Shown here piece by piece: positions 16,763-24,840 of a DNA stretch of 64,000 bases (positions are counted from its first letter, which is position 1; the number at the start of each line of letters is the position of its first letter). Made by a program: the position numbers and the translations under genes. Source of the stretch: Marinovum algicola (GTDB taxonomy: Bacteria > Pseudomonadota > Alphaproteobacteria > Rhodobacterales > Rhodobacteraceae); contig NZ_FNYY01000011.1 in assembly GCF_900109145.1 (NCBI RefSeq), positions 62,001 through 126,000 on the forward strand, given 5' to 3'. The notes under the pieces are model-generated. The model worked only from the letters and a program-made list of their open reading frames with translations. It ran no database searches and had not been told where the DNA came from.

Positions 16763-17907
16763 CACAGGTTCCTCGAAATCAGTTCCTTCATGATCTCGGA
16801 GGTGCCGCCATAGATGCGCTGGACCCGTGCGTCGGCGTAGAGGCGGCAGATCTCGTATTCTCTCATGAAGCCGTAGCCGCCGTGGAGCTGCACGCAGGCA
16901 TCCACCACGCGGCCCTGCATCTCTGTCACCCAGTACTTGGCCATCGACGCTTCGTAGGTCGACAGCTCCTTGTTCAGATGTCGGACGATGCACTGGTCGA
17001 CGAAGGCCCAGCCCACGGTCAGGTCGGTCTTGAGTTCGGCCAATTTGTAGCGGGTATTCTGATAGCTGGCGACTGGCTGGCCGAAGGTGTGGCGTTCCCG
17101 CGTATATTCGACCGTCAGGTCGTAGGCCTTCTGTGCCGCGGCAAGCGAGGTGACGGCAATGATCAGCCGTTCCTGCGGGAGTTCGCTCATCAGGATCGAC
17201 ATCGCCGCGCCCTCGGCGCCGAGCGTATTGGCGACGGGGACACGCACATCGGTGAAAGAGAGTTCCGAGGTGTCGGCGCTGGTCTGCCCAAGCTTGTCGA
17301 GGTTCCGGCCGCGGCTGTAGCCTGCCGTGTCCGTTTCGATCACGATGAGGGACATGTTGCCCGACCCGCGCCCTTCCTGTGTGCGACAGACGGTGATTAC
17401 GATATCGGCGTGCTGTCCGTTCGAGATGAAGGTCTTGGCGCCGTTAATGATCCAGTCGTCGCCATCCCGGACCGCACGGGTGCGGATGCCCTGAAGGTCC
17501 GACCCGGTGCCGGGTTCGCTCATCGCGATGGCGCAGACGATCGATCCGTCGACCATGCCGGGCAGCCAGCGTTCCTTCTGCTCGGGTGTCGCATGCGCCA
17601 GCAAGTAGCCCAGGCAGACATCCGAATGGACCGATGCATCGGCGGCGGGCCCCATGAAACCGGAGTAGGCAAGCTCTTCTGCCACAACCGTATGCATCCG
17701 GAAATCCGCGCCCAGCCCGCCGTAATCTTCGGGAGTCGAGGGGCACAGGAAACCGGTCCGGCCAATCGCATCCCAGTAGGAGCGGTCGACGATCCCCGCT
17801 TTTTCCCAAGCGTCGAAATGCGGCGCGACCTCGGCCGATACGAAGCGACGCAGGCTGTCCCGCAGCTGCGCGTGATCGTCGTCATAGACGGCGCGGTTTG
17901 GTAGCAT
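16762..17907 (-). CDS. Acyl-CoA dehydrogenase, long-chain (LCAD)-like branch
   Basis: The 381-residue flavoenzyme introduces the alpha-beta double bond and passes electrons to ETF. It has AMSEPGTGSDLQGI (FAD/substrate block), SELPQERLIIA containing the Glu used as base in LCAD/IVD-type enzymes, and QLHGGYGFMREYEICRLYADARVQRIYGGTSEIM. MCAD's Glu is Gly here (YGGT), consistent with the LCAD type. Full family length. It heads the leftward operon with thioesterase and ligase, and the operator-like site at 17969 lies upstream. Confidence 0.92.
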   Translation of the reverse strand: MLPNRAVYDDDHAQLRDSLRRFVSAEVAPHFDAWEKAGIVDRSYWDAIGRTGFLCPSTPEDYGGLGADFRMHTVVAEELAYSGFMGPAADASVHSDVCLGYLLAHATPEQKERWLPGMVDGSIVCAIAMSEPGTGSDLQGIRTRAVRDGDDWIINGAKTFISNGQHADIVITVCRTQEGRGSGNMSLIVIETDTAGYSRGRNLDKLGQTSADTSELSFTDVRVPVANTLGAEGAAMSILMSELPQERLIIAVTSLAAAQKAYDLTVEYTRERHTFGQPVASYQNTRYKLAELKTDLTVGWAFVDQCIVRHLNKELSTYEASMAKYWVTEMQGRVVDACVQLHGGYGFMREYEICRLYADARVQRIYGGTSEIMKELISRNL

Positions 17908-17968
17908 GGGTGATCCTCCCGGCGGCAGGCGGCGAAAACGCCGCCCGTTAATTAGTTCGCAACAGGAC

Positions 17969-17985
17969 CATAAGCTACCATATCA
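17969..17985. promoter_or_regulatory. Putative operator, copy 4 of the island motif
   Basis: CATAAGCTACCATATCA lies about 60 bases ahead of the acyl-CoA dehydrogenase operon, just past the end of the second marR gene. TAAGCTAC is shared with the site at 3081. Confidence 0.45.
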
Positions 17986-17988
17986 GTA

Positions 17989-18489
17989 TTACAACACAGA
18001 AATGCGCGGCGCCGGTGTGCCGGGGATCTCTTCCTCTTCGTCCTGCTCTGCGGCCAGGGCGATCAGGTTCTGCTTCATCGCGTACAGAGTTCGCGAGGTC
18101 AGCTCCAGATCCTCGCGCGAGACGCCTTCGAGAATTCGGGAATTGAATGAATCAGTGACCGGTCCGATCTTCTTGATCAACAGGCGCGCCTTGTCGGTCA
18201 AGAACACCCGCTTGACCCGTCGGTCCTTCGCGTCGGGGCGGCGCTCGACGAAGCCTGATGTTTGCAGGCGATCTATCAGGGATCCGAGCGCCACCTTGCC
18301 GACGTCAAGTTCATGCGCGAGCTGGGTCTGCGGGAGGCCGTCATTGCGCGAGATGAAGGCGAGAACCCACCACTGCGACCGTGTAATCCCCATGGGCGAT
18401 AATTCCCGGTCGAAAGAGACGCGCCGCAGGCGCGAAACATCATGTATGAGGTACCCCAGGCGTAGATCCCATGATCTTGTATCGTTCAT
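17989..18489 (-). CDS. MarR-family transcriptional regulator, paralogue 2
   Basis: The 166-residue winged-helix regulator closely resembles the one at 10231 over the dimer helices and DNA-binding core (SQWWVLAFISRNDGLPQTQLAHELDVGKVALGSLIDRLQTSGFVERRPDAKDRR). The C-terminal thirds differ more, so ligand or partner preference may have diverged. GGAG lies 7 bases before the ATG at 18489; an upstream ATG at 18528 lacks this. It is divergent from the BKACE gene across a 221-bp region that contains two inverted repeats, suggesting it controls itself and that gene. Confidence 0.92.
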   Translation of the reverse strand: MNDTRSWDLRLGYLIHDVSRLRRVSFDRELSPMGITRSQWWVLAFISRNDGLPQTQLAHELDVGKVALGSLIDRLQTSGFVERRPDAKDRRVKRVFLTDKARLLIKKIGPVTDSFNSRILEGVSREDLELTSRTLYAMKQNLIALAAEQDEEEEIPGTPAPRISVL

Positions 18490-18545
18490 TCTACCGCTCC
18501 AATTATTCCGCACTGCAGAAATTAGCAAGACTTCGACTTTGTTCG

Positions 18546-18576
18546 CTTACATATATTTAACTTGGATCAATGTAAG
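18546..18576. repeat. Inverted repeat in the marR-BKACE divergent region
   Basis: CTTACAT and ATGTAAG are perfect 7-base arms separated by 17 bases. The CTTAC arm recurs at 21388. It is a candidate second regulator-binding site in this 221-bp region. Confidence 0.4.
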
Positions 18577-18665
18577 AAGGTACGTTTTCTTTCTCGCTGC
18601 GTCATTTTGATCGTCGATGTGTCGAGGTATGCACATATGACAGGCTTTACATATTTCTTACGCGT

Positions 18666-18678
18666 GCGTACCGTACGT
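18666..18678. promoter_or_regulatory. Putative operator, copy 5 of the island motif
   Basis: GCGTACCGTACGT is 12/13 identical to the reverse complement of the perfect palindrome at 26928-26940. It lies 33 bases before the BKACE start, where it could overlap the promoter. Confidence 0.55.
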
Positions 18679-18710
18679 ACGGTTAACAAATTGCGGAAGA
18701 GGGGGTCCCA

Positions 18711-19643
18711 ATGCCCAAATCCAACAAGGTGATCGTCAGCTGTGCCATCACCGGCTCGATTCACACGCCGACCATGTCGCCGCACCTGCCACTGACGGCG
18801 GATCAGATCGCCGAACAGGCGATCGGCGCTGCCGAGGCCGGGGCCGCGATCCTGCATCTGCACGCCCGCAACCCCGAGGACGGCTCGCCGAGCCAGGAAC
18901 CCAAGCACTACAACCTGTTCCTGCCGCGCATCAAACAAAGCTGCAATGCGGTGGTTAACATCACCACCGGCGGCGGACTGGGCATGACCCTCGACCAGCG
19001 ACTCGCCGCGGCGAAATGGGCCCAGCCCGAGGTCGCTTCGATGAACATGGGGTCGCTCAACTTCAATATCTCGGGCGCGGCGGCCAAGATCACCGATTTC
19101 AAACAGCCCTGGGAACAGCCCTATCTGGAGATGACCAAGGACTTCATTCTGTCGAACACATTCACCCAGATCGAACGCGGTATCACCGAGCTGAGCGAGA
19201 ACGGGTCCAAGTTCGAGTTCGAGTGTTACGACATCGGCCACCTCTACAACCTCGCCCACTTTGTCGACCGCGGTCTGGTAAAGCCGCCGTTCTTCGTTCA
19301 GGGGGTCTTCGGCATCCTTGGCGGGATCGCACCCGAGATGGAGCATCTGCTGCACATGCGTTCAACCGCCGACCGCCTGTTCGGAGAGGACTACTACTTC
19401 TCCTGCCTCGGGGCCGGGCGGCACCAGATGCCCTTTGCCACGATCAACGCCCTTCGCGGGGGTCACGTGCGTGTCGGGCTTGAGGACTCCATCTACATTT
19501 CCAAAGGGGAACTTGCTGAATCCAATGCCGATCAGGTGGCGAAGGTCATTCGTATTCTCAAGGAACTGTCGATCGAGGTCGCGACCCCCGATGAAGCGCG
19601 CGAGATGCTCGAGCTGAAGGGCGCGGACAACGTGGCGTTCTGA
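18711..19643 (+). CDS. Beta-keto acid cleavage enzyme (BKACE, DUF849 family)
   Basis: The 310-residue product matches the BKACE family. These zinc enzymes condense a beta-keto acid with acetyl-CoA and release acetoacetate plus a new acyl-CoA. The opening VIVSCAITGSIHTPTMSPHLPLT and AGAAILHLHAR supply the metal-binding His49 and His51. VNITTGGGLGMTLDQRLA and ASMNMGSLNF are further family blocks. Chain length is typical. Substrate is set by a few pocket residues that cannot be assigned here. GAGGGGG lies before the ATG. It could clear a beta-keto acid made elsewhere in the island. Confidence 0.9.
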   Translation: MPKSNKVIVSCAITGSIHTPTMSPHLPLTADQIAEQAIGAAEAGAAILHLHARNPEDGSPSQEPKHYNLFLPRIKQSCNAVVNITTGGGLGMTLDQRLAAAKWAQPEVASMNMGSLNFNISGAAAKITDFKQPWEQPYLEMTKDFILSNTFTQIERGITELSENGSKFEFECYDIGHLYNLAHFVDRGLVKPPFFVQGVFGILGGIAPEMEHLLHMRSTADRLFGEDYYFSCLGAGRHQMPFATINALRGGHVRVGLEDSIYISKGELAESNADQVAKVIRILKELSIEVATPDEAREMLELKGADNVAF

Positions 19644-19668
19644 CGGGATTGCCTTGGCTGGAGAATGG

Positions 19669-19693
19669 AACGGGCGGGTCAACCCCGCCCGTT
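19669..19693. terminator. Bidirectional terminator-like hairpin between BKACE and the tannase-like gene
   Basis: AACGGGCGGG and CCCGCCCGTT are perfect 10-base arms around a 5-base loop, placed between two convergent stop codons. No long U-run is present. Confidence 0.7.
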
Positions 19694-19700
19694 GTTCGTG

Positions 19701-21290
19701 CTAACGGTTGCACTCGAAATTCGCTGCGTCGTTCATCGACCCTTCGCCGGTGTATCGCGGCCAGCCCGGATAGTCGCACAGCGGGCGCGTCCGGCCTTTT
19801 GCGCCGCCGTTGGCATCAACCGCGACCAGCGCGTTCGGCGCAGGGGCCTTGCCGTTCTCGACCCAGTCTTCGAGGACCGAGAGAGAATCCCACGACACAT
19901 TGAACTTGCCAAAGCCGTGATTGTAGCCGGGCACCAGGTACAGGCGGGCGAAGTCGCGGAGGGTCTCCTCGCCCATTTCGGTCGCGATCCGGTCCCAGTA
20001 GTCGCGCGAGCTGGACGGCGGGTAGAAGAAATCGTCCTCGCCATGAAGCCAGAGCACCTTGCCGCCGGCCTCGTGGAAGGCGGAGAGATCGGCCTGGAGC
20101 GAGTCGAAATCGGCTGAAATCTCCTCCCATCGGGCCTTGTGCCCATCTTCGTCGAACGTGGCGGCAGAGCCGGTCCATTCCGGATCGCGCAGCACGAAAT
20201 ACTGCACGAAATTCTGGTCCGCGCGACCGATGATCGCCTCGCCTAGGACGTTCGTTTTGCCCATTTGCGGCCAAAGCTCACCGCCCGATTTGACCGGCCA
20301 GCTTCCAAATTCCGTCACCCCCGCGTGCAGCGTGACTTCAAAGGCGTCACGGTCCGCCATTTCTTCGACGGCCCTGATTTGCACCTGGGTGAGGCAGGTC
20401 GGCGCATCGTCCCCGGCGCAGGCAAGGTCCGAAAGGTCGATCGCGGCTTCACATGCCATAGCGTCCGAAATCAGCCCGTCCTCGGCCCCGTCCATGCCGT
20501 CGCATGCGGCAAGCACGTGATTTTGAACCAGTGCCTGTTTCTCGGGGGAAAGCCAGCCGCCCTCGGTGCCGAAGCTGGCCTCGAACGTCCTGAGTTGGCT
20601 CAGGATCGCGCCGGTGTAGTTGACCACCGGGTAGTAGGCGATGACCCCGTCATAGACCTCGGGGCGTTCCTGTATGGCTATAAAGCCTTCGTGGCCGCCC
20701 TGCGATCCGCCCGCGAAATACTGCGTCCTGATCGGGGTGCCGTAGGCCGCCTGCACAAGTGCGGCGGCCGTGTCGCGTGTCTTGTGCAGCTGGTCGCCGA
20801 AGAAGTTGTGCAGGGCCTCGTCGTTGGTGGCAAAACTGCCGTCGAAGGCATCGGTGCCGGTGTGGCCTCCGTCGCTGCCGAAGGTGACGTAGTTCCGCTG
20901 GAGGGGCGAGGGGATCGCGGGACCATCGGCCGGCGTTCCGGGCACATTGTTCAGCCCCGTCACGAGCGATCCGTTCATGCCGCCCCCGCCGAACTGAACT
21001 GCTTTGCCGTTCCAGTTTTCGGGCAGGTTGACCTGGAAGGTGATGGGCGGTGCGTCTGGATCGACCGGCACGATTTCGCCGTTGACCTGGCAGAAGGCGG
21101 GCCGGCCCTCTGCGGCGGGCCGCGACACGGTCGTGATCACGCGTGCGCCGGACGTGGGCAGCGAGATGGCATCGGCCGCGATGCTGACCCCTCCGAGTGC
21201 CGCGCAATCCGGCACCTGCTGCGCGATGCCCGGCGATGCAACGAGGGCGAGTGCGCCCGCAGCCAGCGCGGCGCGTTTCTGGTACGACAT
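19701..21290 (-). CDS. Tannase/feruloyl esterase-family secreted hydrolase
   Basis: The 529-residue product begins with a signal peptide (MSYQKRAALAAGALALVASPGIAQQ) and follows the tannase/feruloyl-esterase pattern. FAGGSQGGHEG has nucleophile Ser196, CDGMDGAEDGLISD is the family's calcium-loop-like block, LWLHGEDDFFYP holds the acid Asp420, and PGYNHGFG holds His458. In the family's CS-D-HC motif a disulfide joins residues next to Ser and His; here both are Gly (Gly195, Gly459). GGGAGGAAAACC before 21290 sets the start; an open frame upstream to 21503 is rejected. It probably releases an aryl or alicyclic acid from an ester outside the cytoplasm. Confidence 0.82.
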   Translation of the reverse strand: MSYQKRAALAAGALALVASPGIAQQVPDCAALGGVSIAADAISLPTSGARVITTVSRPAAEGRPAFCQVNGEIVPVDPDAPPITFQVNLPENWNGKAVQFGGGGMNGSLVTGLNNVPGTPADGPAIPSPLQRNYVTFGSDGGHTGTDAFDGSFATNDEALHNFFGDQLHKTRDTAAALVQAAYGTPIRTQYFAGGSQGGHEGFIAIQERPEVYDGVIAYYPVVNYTGAILSQLRTFEASFGTEGGWLSPEKQALVQNHVLAACDGMDGAEDGLISDAMACEAAIDLSDLACAGDDAPTCLTQVQIRAVEEMADRDAFEVTLHAGVTEFGSWPVKSGGELWPQMGKTNVLGEAIIGRADQNFVQYFVLRDPEWTGSAATFDEDGHKARWEEISADFDSLQADLSAFHEAGGKVLWLHGEDDFFYPPSSSRDYWDRIATEMGEETLRDFARLYLVPGYNHGFGKFNVSWDSLSVLEDWVENGKAPAPNALVAVDANGGAKGRTRPLCDYPGWPRYTGEGSMNDAANFECNR

Positions 21291-21387
21291 GGTTTTCCTC
21301 CCTGAGATGGCGTCAGGCGCCGGACGGAGGCTTACGTTCCTGGGCCATCTCCGCAACGGAACTGCGCACGAACCTGACTCGTAATCA

Positions 21388-21412
21388 ACCTTACGGTACA
21401 CTTGGGTAAGGT
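21388..21412. promoter_or_regulatory. Putative operator, copy 6: nested inverted repeat
   Basis: ACCTTAC and GTAAGGT are perfect 7-base arms around 11 bases, and the interior contains TTACGGTACAC, which matches the core of the island motif. It lies about 100 bases upstream of the tannase-like gene and just beyond the end of the EamA gene. Confidence 0.5.
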
Positions 21413-21417
21413 ATGTG

Positions 21418-22308
21418 TCAATTACTACCTGCCCTGGCTTCCCGGTGGAGCGTGTAGAGGCCCGAGGCCATGATGATGGCAGCCCCCGCGAGCGTCCAGC
21501 CATCGGGCAGTTGGTCGAAGATCAGAAAGCCCCACATCGTTCCCCAGATCAGCACGGTGTACTGAGTGGGGGCGACGACAACCGCTTGCGCCAGTTCCAG
21601 CGCCCGGACAATCAGGAACTCCGCCAGACCGGCTGTTACGGCAATGACTCCCAGCAGTGCCACCGTGACGGGATCGTTCGGCCAGGCCCAGAAGAAGGGC
21701 AATGGCAGAGTCAGGACGGTGACGGCGGATATTGCAGTATAGGCGACCGTCGTCATCGACCCGTCATCGCCGCTGATCATGCGCGACAGCACCTGGCGCG
21801 CGGCAAAGAATGCGGCAGCGAGAATAGGCAGAACGCTGGCGGGGTGCAGCACGCCCAGCCCCGGCCGCACGATGATCAGCATGCCCGCGAAGCCGATGGC
21901 AACGGCGATCCAGCGTCGCATGCCGATGGGCTCGCCCAGGACAAGAGCGCCAAGAACCGTGACGAAGAAAGGCGCGACGAAGGCAATCGCCATCGCATCC
22001 GCCAGAGGTATGTAGGTCACGGCAAAGACGAAAGAGATCGAGGCGCCGACGGCTGTCACTCCGCGCGCGATTTGGATGGCGTGGTGTCGGGTGCGCATGA
22101 TCCCTGTCCCGTGGCGTGCGAGCAGAAGGATCACGCAGCAGAAGAGCCCGAACTGACGTGTCCAGACGACCTGTACCGGATGCAGTGACTGGGTCAGAAC
22201 CTTGGCGATGGAGTCCGAGGTCGCGTAGAAGAAGAACCCTGCCAGCATGAACAGAACACCGCGCATCGTCTCGGCGCGGGTTGGAATTCTTCGGGCGAGA
22301 GCTGGCAT
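21418..22308 (-). CDS. EamA/DMT-family transporter
   Basis: The 296-residue protein has about ten hydrophobic segments arranged as two EamA repeats (first near MLAGFFFYATSDSIAKVL, second near ILAAAFFAARQVLSRM), as in drug/metabolite exporters of the RhaT/YdcZ superfamily. Substrate is unknown; in this context it could export an acid or intermediate or import substrate. The start at 22308 lacks a clear ribosome-binding site and an in-frame ATG at 22266 is possible. The upstream dehydrogenase gene ends with a terminator at 22328-22358, so this gene probably has its own promoter. Confidence 0.82.
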   Translation of the reverse strand: MPALARRIPTRAETMRGVLFMLAGFFFYATSDSIAKVLTQSLHPVQVVWTRQFGLFCCVILLLARHGTGIMRTRHHAIQIARGVTAVGASISFVFAVTYIPLADAMAIAFVAPFFVTVLGALVLGEPIGMRRWIAVAIGFAGMLIIVRPGLGVLHPASVLPILAAAFFAARQVLSRMISGDDGSMTTVAYTAISAVTVLTLPLPFFWAWPNDPVTVALLGVIAVTAGLAEFLIVRALELAQAVVVAPTQYTVLIWGTMWGFLIFDQLPDGWTLAGAAIIMASGLYTLHREARAGSN

Positions 22309-22327
22309 GTGACTTCACACACTCACA

Positions 22328-22358
22328 TCAAAAGAAGGCAGCGCCAAAAGGCGCTGCC
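22328..22358 (-). terminator. Rho-independent terminator of the acyl-CoA dehydrogenase gene
   Basis: On the minus strand GGCAGCGCC, loop TTTT and GGCGCTGCC form a perfect 9-bp stem followed by TTCTTTTG, 28 bases past the dehydrogenase stop codon. Confidence 0.8.
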
Positions 22359-22385
22359 AGTACGTACGAGGGAGGTTCGCACGTG

Positions 22386-23546
22386 TCACGCATTCTCGCG
22401 TGCCTCTTTTGCCATTTGCCGAGCGATGATCAGTTTCATGATCTCGATCGATCCTCCGGCAATCTTGGTGATCCGCGCATCGGCATAGGCCCGCGCGATC
22501 GGATATTCCCACACGTAGCCCCAACCGCCGAACAGTTGCAGGCACTCGTCGACCACCTTGCAGTGCAGCTCGGTGCTGAGCATCTTCAGCATGGCGGCGT
22601 CAACGGAGTCGAGTTTGCCGTTCATGAACAGCTCGATGCAGCGATCGGTGAAGACCCGCATTGCCACCGCCTCGGCCTTGAGCTTGGCGAGGGTGAACTG
22701 GGTGTTCTGCTGATCGAAGATCGACTTGTCGAAGGCCTTCCGCTCGATCGTGTAATCGAGCGTGTACTGAATGACGGTCTCGGCCACGGTGGTCGACCGG
22801 ACCGCCTGCGCCAGCCGTTCCTGGCTGAGCTTGGTCATCATGATGTTGAAGCCCTTGCCCTCTTCGCCCAGCATGTTCTCGGGCGGGAGACGCATGTTGT
22901 CGAAGAACAGCTCGGACGTGTCCTGTGCGTGCATGCCCAGTTTCTCAAGGTTCTTTCCGCGGCTGAAGCCTTCACGGTCACCTTCGACCAGGAAAAGTGT
23001 TACACCTTTCGCACCCGCGTCGCTGTCGGTCTTGGTGGCCAGCACCAGCACGTCGCACATCTGCCCGTTAGAGATGAAAACCTTCTGACCGTTTACGACG
23101 AACTCGTTTCCGTCGCGCACGGCCTTGGTCCGGATCGCCTTGAGGTCGGAACCGGCATGCGGTTCCGTCATACCGAGCGAGCCGATCCATTCGCCACTGA
23201 CCATCTTGGGCAGGAACTTTTTCTTCTGATCTTCGGTGCCGAAACTGTTGATGTAGGTGGCCACCAAATCCGTATGGATCAGGAATCCCGGACCGGAAGC
23301 GCCGGCTTTCCAAAGCTCCTCGAAGACCACGACGTCGAACAGGTAATCGAGCCCGAGCCCCCCGTACTCTTCGGGAATGGTGCAGCAAAGCATCCCCTGT
23401 TCGCCGGCCTTCAGCCAAAGCTCACGCGGGACGACCCCGTCTTTTTCCCACTGGGCGTGATAGGGCACAATCTCTTTTTCTACGAACTTCTTTACGGAGT
23501 CGCGGAACATCTCGTGCTCTTCTCGGAAAAGGCTGCGTTCGATCAT
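22386..23546 (-). CDS. Acyl-CoA dehydrogenase, LCAD-like
   Basis: The 386-residue flavoenzyme has GMTEPHAGSDLKAIRTKAV (substrate/FAD block), TKLSQERLAQAV with the LCAD-type Glu, and QLFGGWGYVWEYPIARAYADARITKIAGGSIEIMK. It belongs to the same branch as the enzyme at 16762, but with many substitutions, so a different substrate is likely. Because it lies beside badHI, an AliB-like role (cyclohexanecarboxyl-CoA to cyclohex-1-ene) is one candidate. The ATG at 23546 follows GGAAG by 7 bases; starting at 23579 would place the operator-like site inside the coding region. Confidence 0.9.
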   Translation of the reverse strand: MIERSLFREEHEMFRDSVKKFVEKEIVPYHAQWEKDGVVPRELWLKAGEQGMLCCTIPEEYGGLGLDYLFDVVVFEELWKAGASGPGFLIHTDLVATYINSFGTEDQKKKFLPKMVSGEWIGSLGMTEPHAGSDLKAIRTKAVRDGNEFVVNGQKVFISNGQMCDVLVLATKTDSDAGAKGVTLFLVEGDREGFSRGKNLEKLGMHAQDTSELFFDNMRLPPENMLGEEGKGFNIMMTKLSQERLAQAVRSTTVAETVIQYTLDYTIERKAFDKSIFDQQNTQFTLAKLKAEAVAMRVFTDRCIELFMNGKLDSVDAAMLKMLSTELHCKVVDECLQLFGGWGYVWEYPIARAYADARITKIAGGSIEIMKLIIARQMAKEARENA

Positions 23547-23563
23547 GCGGGTCTTCCATTTTC

Positions 23564-23584
23564 GTATGCTAGCGTACATTTACC
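23564..23584. promoter_or_regulatory. Putative operator, copy 7 of the island motif
   Basis: The site opens GTATGCTAGCGTACATTTAC. ATGCT-GCGTAC is identical to the left arm of the palindrome at 26921-26945 except for one base. It lies about 20 bases before the dehydrogenase start codon. Confidence 0.55.
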
Positions 23585-23619
23585 ATCCGTCTCGCCCGTA
23601 AGCAACCGTACGATGTGGA

Positions 23620-24840
23620 TTATGACGACTTTTCCTGTGATCGCGAGCGAAGGGCGTCGCGAAAAGCGGGATCAGAGACGGACAGCATGGCCTGCTTGCG
23701 TTCGACCCGGCCTTTGCCGCGCAGATCAGCGATCCCGTGTTCGGTGATCACGAAGTCTGTATCGAACCGGCCAAGAGACACGGGGCCCGTGGCATCCTGG
23801 GGCGCGACAATTCGGGATATCTTGCCGCGCGCGGCGGTGGCGGGCAGGGCGATTATACGCAGGCCGCCCGGCCCGCGGGCACCGGCTGCGAAATCCGACG
23901 CCCCGCCGGGACCGGAGATGAACCCCTTCGGCGTAGCCTCCGCATAGACCTGTCCGGACAGATCGACCTCAATGGCGGAATTGACGGTCACCAGCGAGTT
24001 TATCGCGGCGAGGGTCGGCAACGCGTGGGTATGGCTGGGAGGGCGAAACGCAAAGTCAGGACGCGTCAGCGCATCGTAGAGCGGTTTCGTCCCGATCGCG
24101 ACTCCTGTCGTGACTGGCTTGTCGGCCCGCAGCGCGCCGGCGTCCAACAGGAGCAGGGTCGAATCGCCAATCAGACCCGAATGGATGGCAAGGTCTCGTT
24201 TATGCGAGAGGCTTCGCAGAATGGCCTCGGGTATGCGCCCGACACCGGTTTGCAGGGTCGCGCCATTGGGGATGATCGTCGCCGCATGGGCCCCGATCCG
24301 TTCGGCAATGTCGTCCGTACCGGGATCGGATGCGCGCAGCGGTTGCGTCGACTCGATCACCGCATCGAAACGGTCGAAGGGAATGCCGGGCGCACCCCGC
24401 GTCGCAGGCATTTCGGGGTTCACATGCGCGATCAGGGTTTTGGCACCCTGCCACAGGTCTGCGGCAAAATCGGTTGTCGCGCCAAGGCTGCAGATCCCGT
24501 CGGCATCGGGCGGGGACACCATGATCATCAGGCAGTCCGGCGGGTTGGCCGAAAGCCAGGCCAGGATTTCCCTGTAGGGCAGGGGCAGGAAGGTCACGCG
24601 GTCTGACGCGGCCAATTCCGGCACCATGAAAAAAGTCGTCACCCGCCCGCCGGTGGCAAGCAGGTAATCCGGCCGGTTCAGCCCCGGAACGAAGATCGAG
24701 GTGAAGGTCAGGCCGGGACGGGAGAGGCCCGAGAGCCCCTCCCTGAAGGAATCGGATTCGCCGGAACAGGCGCTGATCCAGCAGAGCCCGCTGTCGGGGA
24801 GGTGGGCCCCCAACTGATCTGGCGAAATGCGGTCCGGCAT
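23620..24840 (-). CDS. Acetyl-CoA hydrolase/CoA-transferase family protein
   Basis: The 406-residue product has the two-domain class I CoA-transferase/hydrolase pattern. VTVNSAIEVDLSGQV lies near residue 285-300, and the C-terminal block FVITEHGIADLRGKGRVERKQAML is diagnostic of AcetylCoA_hyd_C. The nucleophilic Glu expected in a HxEM-like block is Gly here (His220-Ser-Gly-Leu), so classical ping-pong transfer may not operate. Start at ATG 24840, which overlaps the badI stop (TGATG). As the last gene of the badH operon it could move CoA between the starting acid and an end product. Confidence 0.82.
   Translation of the reverse strand: MPDRISPDQLGAHLPDSGLCWISACSGESDSFREGLSGLSRPGLTFTSIFVPGLNRPDYLLATGGRVTTFFMVPELAASDRVTFLPLPYREILAWLSANPPDCLMIMVSPPDADGICSLGATTDFAADLWQGAKTLIAHVNPEMPATRGAPGIPFDRFDAVIESTQPLRASDPGTDDIAERIGAHAATIIPNGATLQTGVGRIPEAILRSLSHKRDLAIHSGLIGDSTLLLLDAGALRADKPVTTGVAIGTKPLYDALTRPDFAFRPPSHTHALPTLAAINSLVTVNSAIEVDLSGQVYAEATPKGFISGPGGASDFAAGARGPGGLRIIALPATAARGKISRIVAPQDATGPVSLGRFDTDFVITEHGIADLRGKGRVERKQAMLSVSDPAFRDALRSRSQEKSS

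Noticed and set aside
16756-17904. 382-codon plus-strand frame opposite the acyl-CoA dehydrogenase
   Set aside because: Complete antisense shadow of the dehydrogenase gene; composition is that of antisense.
22281-23747. 488-codon plus-strand frame over the terminator and acyl-CoA dehydrogenase
   Set aside because: Runs through a terminator hairpin, an operator and an antisense gene; no domain recognisable.
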